Source of the DNA: Nibricoccus aquaticus
GTDB taxonomy: Bacteria > Verrucomicrobiota > Verrucomicrobiia > Opitutales > Opitutaceae
Direction: 5' to 3'
NCBI RefSeq assembly: GCF_002310495.1
Contig: NZ_CP023344.1
Span: 992,001-1,056,000 of the forward strand
Length of the DNA: 64,000 nucleotides
Under the pieces are notes generated by a model. The model was not told where the DNA came from. It worked only from the letters and a program-made list of their open reading frames with translations, and did not search any database. Of the stretch, positions 26,248 through 31,913 are shown in pieces (the stretch's first letter is position 1; each line of letters begins with the position of its first letter). A program made the translations under genes and the position numbers.

Positions 26248-26268
26248 GGCCTGCGCTCGCGCAGCGCC
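26246..26268. repeat. E-family hairpin repeat overlapping the phoH stop
   Basis: CTGCG (26251-26255) pairs with CGCAG (26260-26264) around a CTCG loop; with a bulged C, GC and GC extend the stem. It is preceded by the GTAGGGC leader, whose TAG is the phoH stop. Confidence 0.7.
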
Positions 26269-26290
26269 GCCGCGCGCCATCGTGCGAGTC

Positions 26291-26327
26291 TCCGATTCCC
26301 GATGTAGGCGGGGTGCCCTCACCCCGC
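26291..26327. repeat. E-family hairpin repeat
   Basis: Leader TCCGATTCCCGATGTAGG, then an 8-bp stem: GCGGGGTG (26308-26315), loop CCCT, CACCCCGC (26320-26327). Confidence 0.8.
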
Positions 26328-26354
26328 TTCCCCGCAGCATCCGCCCTCCGAACC

Positions 26355-26390
26355 ATTCGCATCCACTGGAGTCCTTTCGCGGTTAAAAAA
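26355..26390. repeat. Degenerate A unit
   Basis: ATTCGCATCCACTGGAG, TCCTTTCGC, GGTTAAAAAA: the A unit with several changes, keeping the GGTTAAAAAA end. Confidence 0.7.
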
Positions 26391-26408
26391 TCCCCCGCCG
26401 CCCTCCGC

Positions 26409-26440
26409 CAATCCTGCTCATCCTCTTAATCCTGTCCAAA
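26409..26440. repeat. Interspersed repeat, family G (AATCCT type)
   Basis: CAATCCTGCTCATCCTCTTA, ATCCTGTCCAAA. The same ending occurs at 31788-31819. It resembles an AATCCTGTTAATCCTGT-type repeat found between genes in several phyla (recollection, unverified). Confidence 0.7.
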
Positions 26441-26575
26441 ATTCCGCCCTCCGTCATCCGTCCCCCTCCCATCCGCTAGTCACCTTTTTCACCCCTAAAA
26501 TAAGCCCTCGCCCCCCCGCCGTCTCCTCTCCAGCGTCCGCCTTCCTGTTTTTGATTTTCGCGCTGCGCGTACGAT

Positions 26576-29002
26576 ATGTCTCTCATCGATAAACTCAAAG
26601 CCCTCCCCGGCGGCGCCAGTCGCCCCCTCCGGATGCGCAAAACGGCCGACGTCTCCGGCACCGTCGAGTTCCTCGAAACCAGCCACCTGGTCACGATCCT
26701 CATCTTCATCGCCACGGTCGCCGCCATCGTCCTCATCAGCTTCGTCGGCGTCAGCACGGTCAACCTCCCCGTCCTCCCCAATCAGCTCTCCGCCGTCCGC
26801 ATCACCGCCAGCGCCCCCTTCGAATACACCAGCCAGGAAAAAACCCGCTTCAACCGCGAACAGGCCCGCACCCGCGTACCCCGCGTTTACCAGCTCGAGC
26901 TCACCCACCTCCAGCGCTTCCAAGGCCACATCCGCGAACTCCTCGCCCAGCTCGAAACCTTCGAGAGCACCCACGCCCAGACCATCCAGGCCGACGCCCG
27001 CCGCGCCGCTCTCACTCCGATCGTTGAAGCCTTCGACGCCAAAGGCCCCTACCGCGCCTCCGTTGATGACGTCCTCACCCTCATCAACGCGACCGACGCC
27101 AAGACCCGCTTCAAACTCGTCGAAGAAGGCCTCCTCGCCCTCCGCGATCTCTACCAGGAAGGCATCCAGGATGGTCGCCTCGCCGGCGGCATCAACGCCC
27201 CCGGCTCCGTCACGATCTTTCAGATAACGCGTCCCAACGGCGACGTCGTCCAGCGCCCCGTCCAGTCCATGGAGGAAGCCCTCACCTTCCTCCGCATCAA
27301 CCTCACCGCCGAAGGCGTCGGTCGCGACGTCTCCCTCGCCCTCTTCCGCATCTTCCGCAACGGCCTCGTCCCCAACCTCACCTTCGACGCCGCCGCCAGC
27401 ACCCGCCTCCAGGAACAGGTACTCCAAGAACTCCAGCCCGTCGTCGTATCGGTCCAGCAAGGACAGACCATCATCGAGCCCGGCACCCGCGTCACCGACG
27501 AGCAGTACGAGATGCTCGAAGCCCACCGGAACTACCTCATGAAAAACGAGGAGACCCGCATCGAGGAAGGCCTCCAGCTCTTCGGCCGCGTTCTCCTCGT
27601 GCTCGCCATGCTCGCCGCCAGCGCCGTCTACATCCGCCTCGAAGACCGCGAAACCCTCCAGAGCAACGGCCGCCTCGGCCTCCTCGCCCTCGTCGTCATC
27701 AGCAACCTCGCCTTAGTCCGTCTCACCTTCTGGCTCGGTGAACTCCCCTACTTCGTCCAGAACGCCAACGCCGCCTCCGTCCTGCCCTACATCGCGCCCA
27801 CCGCGCTCGCGCCCCTGATCGTCGCCATCCTGATCGACGCCGGCTCAGCCATCTTCATGGCGCTCTTCATCTCGATCTTCACGAGCGTCATTTACGGTAA
27901 CCGCCTCGACGTCCTCGTCATCACCTTCCTCGCCTCGATGGTCGGCATCTTCTGCTGCCGCCAAGTCCGCCGCCGCGGCGATGTCGTCCGCGCCGCCGCC
28001 TACGGCGGATTCACCGTCGCGATCTTCGCCGGTCTCATCGGCTTCATCGACCAGCTCTCCTTCCTCACCCCGCCTCACCTGATCCCCAAACAAATGCTCG
28101 CCGGTCTCGGCACCGGCATCCTCACCGGCGTCATCGTCGCCGGCGTCCTCCCCGTCATCGAAGGCCTCTTCAAACGCACCACCGACATCACCCTGCTCGA
28201 GCTCACCGACTTTAATCACCCCCTCCTCCGCCTCATGCAGATTGAGGCTCCCGGCACCTACCACCACTCCCTCATCGTCGCCCAGCTCTCCGAAAACGCC
28301 GCCAACGCCATCGGCGCCAACCCCCTCCTCGCCCGCGTCTGCGCCCTCTTCCACGACATCGGCAAAACCAAAAAGCCCGAATACTTCACCGAAAACCAGC
28401 GCGACCGCGCCAACCCGCACGACGAAAACAACCCCTCCCTCTCCGCCTTGATCATCAAGGCCCACGTCAAAGACGGCATCGACCTCGCCGTGAAACACAA
28501 ACTCCCCCGCGCCGTCCTCGACGTCATCCAGCAGCACCACGGCACCTCGCTTATCCGCTACTTCTTCCAGCGCGCCCTCGGCGACAAACGCCCCGCCAGC
28601 AACGCCCCCGGCACCCGTCCCCCCGCCTCGGATACACGCCCCCCCTTTCAATCCCTCCCCGGCCTCGAACCCGCCCGCGTCTGCGAAACGACCTACCGCT
28701 ACGACGGCCCTCGCCCGCAGTTCAAAGAAAGCGCCATCATTCACCTCGCCGACGGCGTCGAAGCCGCCTCACGTTCCCTGCGCAAAGTCACCCCTCAGCA
28801 CCTCGGCGAATTGATCGACCAGATCTTCAAAGACCGCATCGAAGACGGCCAGCTCGACGAAGCCCCCGTGACCTTAGAGGAGCTCAATAAAATCAAGAGC
28901 AGCTTCACCTTCACCCTGCTCAACATGCTCCATTCCCGGGTGAGCTATAATCAACCCGGCGAAGACTCCGCCCCCGCTCCCAAAGCCCAGCCCGCCACCT
29001 GA
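26576..29002 (+). CDS. 7TM-HD hydrolase (PgpH/YqfF-like)
   Basis: 808 residues. Membrane helix near residue 40-62, then an extracytoplasmic 7TMR-HDED region (FEYTSQEKTRFNREQARTRV), a polytopic region of about seven helices (residues 340-530), and a cytoplasmic HD domain: EAPGTYHHSLIVAQLSENAA (HH at about 562-563), VCALFHDIGKTKKPEYF and later IQQHHGTSLIRYFFQ. Members hydrolyse cyclic di-AMP in Firmicutes; that activity here is inference. A Pro/Ala-rich insert sits after the HD core (APGTRPPASDTRPP). It is flanked by phoH and ybeY as in many bacteria. Confidence 0.93.
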   Translation: MSLIDKLKALPGGASRPLRMRKTADVSGTVEFLETSHLVTILIFIATVAAIVLISFVGVSTVNLPVLPNQLSAVRITASAPFEYTSQEKTRFNREQARTRVPRVYQLELTHLQRFQGHIRELLAQLETFESTHAQTIQADARRAALTPIVEAFDAKGPYRASVDDVLTLINATDAKTRFKLVEEGLLALRDLYQEGIQDGRLAGGINAPGSVTIFQITRPNGDVVQRPVQSMEEALTFLRINLTAEGVGRDVSLALFRIFRNGLVPNLTFDAAASTRLQEQVLQELQPVVVSVQQGQTIIEPGTRVTDEQYEMLEAHRNYLMKNEETRIEEGLQLFGRVLLVLAMLAASAVYIRLEDRETLQSNGRLGLLALVVISNLALVRLTFWLGELPYFVQNANAASVLPYIAPTALAPLIVAILIDAGSAIFMALFISIFTSVIYGNRLDVLVITFLASMVGIFCCRQVRRRGDVVRAAAYGGFTVAIFAGLIGFIDQLSFLTPPHLIPKQMLAGLGTGILTGVIVAGVLPVIEGLFKRTTDITLLELTDFNHPLLRLMQIEAPGTYHHSLIVAQLSENAANAIGANPLLARVCALFHDIGKTKKPEYFTENQRDRANPHDENNPSLSALIIKAHVKDGIDLAVKHKLPRAVLDVIQQHHGTSLIRYFFQRALGDKRPASNAPGTRPPASDTRPPFQSLPGLEPARVCETTYRYDGPRPQFKESAIIHLADGVEAASRSLRKVTPQHLGELIDQIFKDRIEDGQLDEAPVTLEELNKIKSSFTFTLLNMLHSRVSYNQPGEDSAPAPKAQPAT

Positions 29003-29031
29003 TCGCCCTTGTAGAGCTCGACCTCACGCGA

Positions 29032-29074
29032 CGCCTCCGATTCCGAGGTAGGGCGGGTTAGCCTTAACCCCGCC
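29032..29074. repeat. E-family hairpin repeat
   Basis: Leader CGCCTCCGATTCCGAGGTAG, then GGGTTA (29055-29060) pairing with TAACCC (29065-29070) around GCCT, extended by GGC and GCC past a bulged C. It lies 30 bases after the HD-hydrolase stop. Confidence 0.8.
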
Positions 29075-29112
29075 GTTTGGCCACGCCCACCTTCCTGCTA
29101 CTCGCGCCAGCG

Positions 29113-29130
29113 CATTGGTCATTGGTCATT
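29113..29130. repeat. Interspersed repeat, family C
   Basis: CATTGGTCATTGGTCATT, 80 bases upstream of the ybeY start. A second C copy is inside ybeY at 29501. Confidence 0.75.
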
Positions 29131-29208
29131 CGCCCGCCTGCGGCGCGCGATTTCACCATTGCCCCTTCGTCCTCCGCGCTTCGGATTTCGGATTTCCCAT
29201 CCGCCGCC

Positions 29209-29901
29209 ATGCCCGCCCGCGAAGTCCACATCCACAACGCCCACCCGCGCCTCAAGCTAGACCGCCGCGCCGTCGCCAAAATCGTCCACACCCTCGACGC
29301 CCGCTTCCGCTACACCGAGTCCGACCTCCCGCTCCTCACCCCCGCCGCCCGCAAAACCGCCGAAGCCCAACTCGCCGCCCAGGGAGCGCCGGCGTCCCCG
29401 TCGGCTCCGTCGTCCGCCAATCGAAAATCGAAAATCGTGCCGAGCGAAGCGACAGGATCTACAAATCGAAAATCCCAGTCCGACTCCTCCCCCACTGCGT
29501 CACTGGTCACTGGTCATTGGTCATTCTCACCAGCCGTCCCGCCCGGCGAACTCTCCCTCGCCTTCCTCACCGACGCCGCCCTCGCCCGCATTCACGACGA
29601 CTTCCTCGACGACCCCACCACGACCGACGTCATCACCTTCGAAGGCAACCCCACCCTCGAAAGCGCCGGCGAGATCTGCGTCTCGGCCGACACCGCCGCC
29701 ACCTTCGCCGCCACCCACGACCGCGATTTCTCCGACGAGCTCACCCTCTACGTTGTCCACGGCTGGCTCCACCTCGCCGGCTACGACGACCTCAAGCCCG
29801 CCAAAAAACGCCGCATGAGAGCCGCCGAATCCCGCGCCATGGACATCCTCCGCGCCGCCAAAGCCCTCCCGCGTTTCACCCTCGGCAAATCACGCGCCTG
29901 A
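29209..29901 (+). CDS. ybeY: YbeY-like endoribonuclease with a repeat-derived insertion
   Basis: 230 residues from the ATG at 29209; family members are usually 150-170. The N-terminal piece is REVHIHNAHPRLKLDRRAVA. The family core is GELSLAFLTDAALARIHDDF, then PTTTDVITFEG and GEICVSADTA. The metal motif is VVHGWLHLAGYDDLKPAKKR: His184 and His188 are present but the third ligand position (194) is Asp instead of His. Residues about 62-106 (rich in Ser, Arg, Lys; includes NRKSK twice and SLVTGHWSF) are encoded by interspersed repeats. YbeY acts in 16S rRNA maturation and quality control. Position after the HD gene matches the conserved block. Confidence 0.85.
   Translation: MPAREVHIHNAHPRLKLDRRAVAKIVHTLDARFRYTESDLPLLTPAARKTAEAQLAAQGAPASPSAPSSANRKSKIVPSEATGSTNRKSQSDSSPTASLVTGHWSFSPAVPPGELSLAFLTDAALARIHDDFLDDPTTTDVITFEGNPTLESAGEICVSADTAATFAATHDRDFSDELTLYVVHGWLHLAGYDDLKPAKKRRMRAAESRAMDILRAAKALPRFTLGKSRA
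29419..29525. repeat. Repeat insertion inside ybeY
   Basis: Two CAATCGAAAATCGAAAATC-like stretches (from 29419 and near 29463) and a C-family copy CACTGGTCACTGGTCATTGG (29501-29520, continuing TCATTC). All are in frame and keep the ybeY frame open. Confidence 0.8.
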
Positions 29902-29960
29902 CAACCGCTCCTCTGTGATCGAAACGGCACCTCGACGTTTTCCGCAGAACCTGTCCCCCA

Positions 29961-30009
29961 CTGCGGCCATTGGCCGTCTCCGCCCGCTCGCGAAGGCCAT
30001 TGGCCGCAG
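29961..30009. repeat. Long inverted repeat after ybeY
   Basis: Arms 29961-29975 (CTGCGGCCATTGGCC) and 29995-30009 (GGCCATTGGCCGCAG) can pair over 15 positions with one mismatch, leaving a 19-base loop. The motif GGCCATTGGC recurs nearby, so it may be a small palindromic element. Confidence 0.6.
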
Positions 30010-30021
30010 CCGCACTTCCTA

Positions 30022-30042
30022 AAAACGCCCCATTGGCGTTTT
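30022..30042 (+). terminator. Probable terminator after ybeY
   Basis: AAAACGCC (30022-30029) pairs with GGCGTTTT (30035-30042) around a CCATT loop, about 120 bases after the ybeY stop. The A/T ends give it an intrinsic-terminator form on either strand. Confidence 0.55.
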
Positions 30043-30216
30043 CTATTAGCGGTTTCCTCCCTCCGAAATCGCTTCTCCGTCAGGCCACAGCGTTTCTCCC
30101 CACCTGCCCTCCGCCTTCTGGCCTCTCATCCTCTGGCTTCTGCTTCTCTGCCCTGCCCGGCCATTCGCTTGCACGCGCCCTTACCGGGCGGCACAACATC
30201 CGCTCCTCATCCTCCG

Positions 30217-30915
30217 ATGTCCGACTCTTCACTCGCGCCCGCACCAGCACCAGGCCCCTCCCGGTTCGCCACCCTCCGCAACGCCTTCCTCTCCGGTCTT
30301 CTCCTGCTCACGCCGATCACGATCACCTGGATCGTTTTCTCCGCCCTCTTCGAGCGCGTCGGCGGCGGCTTCCGTGACTATTTCTTCTTCTTCGTCCCTG
30401 CCGACCTCCGCGACCACGAGAGCCTCCGCATCGTCTGGAACATCGTCGCCACGTTCATCATCATCGTCCTCATCACCCTGCTCGGCTGGGTCTCCCGCTA
30501 CGTCCTCGGCCAGTACTTCGGCAGCCTCGCCGAACGCTTCGTCCAAAACATCCCTGGCGTCAGCGCCGTGTACAACACCGTCAAACAAATCGTCGACACC
30601 TTCGGTACCCAAAACCGCAACCTCTTCAACAAAGTCGTCCTCGTAGAATTTCCCCGCCCCGGCGTCCGCACCATCGGCTTCCTCACGAACAAAACTCAGG
30701 GCGAACCCAGCGCCCGCACCGGCCTCGAACTCCTCACCGTCTTCGTCCCCACCACGCCCAATCCCACCGGCGGATACCTCCTCCTCTTCCCCAAAAACGA
30801 AGTCATCGAACTCGATATGCCCGTCGGCGAAGCCATGAAAATGATCATCTCCGGCGGCGCCGTCATTCCCCCCTGGCCCCCCGCCGCAAAAGTCACCCCG
30901 CCCACCCTCCCCTAA
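30217..30915 (+). CDS. DUF502 membrane protein
   Basis: 232 residues from the ATG at 30217; an upstream in-frame start at 30169 would add an unlikely leader. Membrane helices are LRNAFLSGLLLLTPITITWI and IVWNIVATFIIIVLITLLGW. The family signature is AERFVQNIPGVSAVYNTVKQ, then FNKVVLVEFPRPGVRTIGFL and FVPTTPNPTGGYLLLFPKNE. DUF502 proteins are conserved inner-membrane proteins of unknown role, often near DNA-repair or cell-division genes. Here recO follows by 131 bases. Confidence 0.9.
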   Translation: MSDSSLAPAPAPGPSRFATLRNAFLSGLLLLTPITITWIVFSALFERVGGGFRDYFFFFVPADLRDHESLRIVWNIVATFIIIVLITLLGWVSRYVLGQYFGSLAERFVQNIPGVSAVYNTVKQIVDTFGTQNRNLFNKVVLVEFPRPGVRTIGFLTNKTQGEPSARTGLELLTVFVPTTPNPTGGYLLLFPKNEVIELDMPVGEAMKMIISGGAVIPPWPPAAKVTPPTLP

Positions 30916-30978
30916 TCTTTCTCTTACTCTTTCTCCCTCCGAACCGCCCCCTCACGAAAGAGAGAGAAAAAGAAAACG
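30914..30978. repeat. Family J pyrimidine/purine repeat, copy 1
   Basis: TCTTTCTCTTACTCTTTCTC immediately after the DUF502 stop, then CCTCCGAACC and a purine arm (ACGAAAGAGAGAGAAAAAG). The arms are partly complementary and could act as a terminator. A second copy follows recO at 31671. Confidence 0.65.
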
Positions 30979-31046
30979 CCCCCCGCGCACTGCTCGCCAC
31001 CCTCCGGGCCTTTCCCTCTTCACCCTTCTCACTTCAATCTTCCTTC

Positions 31047-31664
31047 ATGCCCGGCCAGCCCCTCACGACCGACGCCATCGTCCTCCTCAAACGCCCGCCC
31101 GCCGACACGTTTCAATCCCTAACCATCTTCTCCCCCACGCACGGCACGCTCCTCGCCCTTCAGCGCCTCCCGAAAAAATCCGGCCCCGCCACCACCGTCG
31201 CCCTCGACCTCTTCGACGAAGTCGCCCTCTTCCTCGAAACCGCCAACCAAGGCCAGACCTGGTTCATCCGCGAACCCCGTCTCCTCACCCGCCACGCCGG
31301 ACTCGGCCGCGACTACGAAACCCTCCGCCACGCGTCGTCTCTCGCCACGTTCATAGCGCGCAACCCCGTCCCCGAAGAAAGCCGCGGGCGCATCTATCAA
31401 CTCCTCCGCGACGCCCTCGCCGCCTTCGCCACCAGCGCGCGTCCCGACATCGTGTATTTCAAATCCCTCTACAGGCTCGCCCGCGACGAAGGCCATCCAG
31501 TGAAACAACAATGGTTCCCCACGCTCCCCACCGCTGACCGCGAACTCGTCGCCACGCTCCTCAATCAACCCGTCGCCGCCCAGACCACCGACACCGCCAC
31601 CGTCGAACGCCTCCAAAAACGCCTCGCCGACTACCTCCGCGAACACACCGAAATCCTCCCCTGA
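31047..31664 (+). CDS. recO: RecO-type DNA repair protein
   Basis: 205 residues, somewhat short for RecO. The N-terminal OB-fold region reads TTDAIVLLKRPPADTFQSLT, IFSPTHGTLLALQRLPKK. The middle is SGPATTVALDLFDEVALFLE, RLLTRHAGLGRDYETLRHAS. The C-terminal helical part lacks the usual zinc cysteines. RecO loads RecA onto SSB-coated DNA in the RecFOR pathway. Identification rests on the OB-fold pattern and position after the phoH-ybeY block, where era/recO genes commonly occur. Confidence 0.72.
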   Translation: MPGQPLTTDAIVLLKRPPADTFQSLTIFSPTHGTLLALQRLPKKSGPATTVALDLFDEVALFLETANQGQTWFIREPRLLTRHAGLGRDYETLRHASSLATFIARNPVPEESRGRIYQLLRDALAAFATSARPDIVYFKSLYRLARDEGHPVKQQWFPTLPTADRELVATLLNQPVAAQTTDTATVERLQKRLADYLREHTEILP

Positions 31665-31670
31665 CACCCC

Positions 31671-31743
31671 AAATCTTTCTCTTTCCTCTTTCTCTTACTC
31701 TTTCTCCCTCCGCCCCCACGAACGAGTACGACTAAGAGAACGA
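31671..31743. repeat. Family J pyrimidine/purine repeat, copy 2
   Basis: AAATCTTTCTCTTTCCTCTT, TCTTACTCTTTCTCCCTCCG, then ACGAACGAGTACGACTAAGA, GAACGA. It is immediately after the recO stop, like copy 1 after DUF502. Confidence 0.65.
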
Positions 31744-31787
31744 TACCCAGAAGCCCAATCCCCTCATCCACGCCTTCCCCGTCCGAC

Positions 31788-31819
31788 CAATCCTCTTAAT
31801 CCCGTTAATCCTGTCCAAA
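31788..31819. repeat. Interspersed repeat, family G
   Basis: CAATCCTCTTAATCCCGTTA, ATCCTGTCCAAA; compare 26409-26440. Confidence 0.75.
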
Positions 31820-31856
31820 CTCCGTTCTCCGACTCTCCTCCACCGTCTTCTTCGCT

Positions 31857-31885
31857 CCGTCCTTTGCGCCTTCGCGTCTTTGCGA
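31857..31885. repeat. Interspersed repeat, family H (CTTTGCGCCTTCGCG)
   Basis: CCGTCCTTTGCGCCTTCGCG, TCTTTGCGA, 29 bases before the helicase start. It resembles an intergenic repeat seen in several phyla (recollection, unverified). Confidence 0.65.
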
Positions 31886-31913
31886 TTCCTCTTCCGCCTC
31901 CTTCACCCGCCTC

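Larger units (their letters stand above)
26248..26575. other. 328-bp intergenic region built largely of repeats
   Basis: Between phoH and the HD-hydrolase gene. Contains two hairpin repeats (26246-26268 and 26291-26327), a degenerate A unit (26355-26390) and a G unit (26409-26440). No coding frame with supporting features is seen. Confidence 0.7.
29902..30216. other. 315-bp intergenic region with hairpins
   Basis: Between ybeY and the DUF502 gene. It holds the 15-base inverted repeat at 29961-30009, the terminator-like hairpin at 30022-30042 and a pyrimidine-rich stretch before the next start. No gene seen. Confidence 0.6.
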
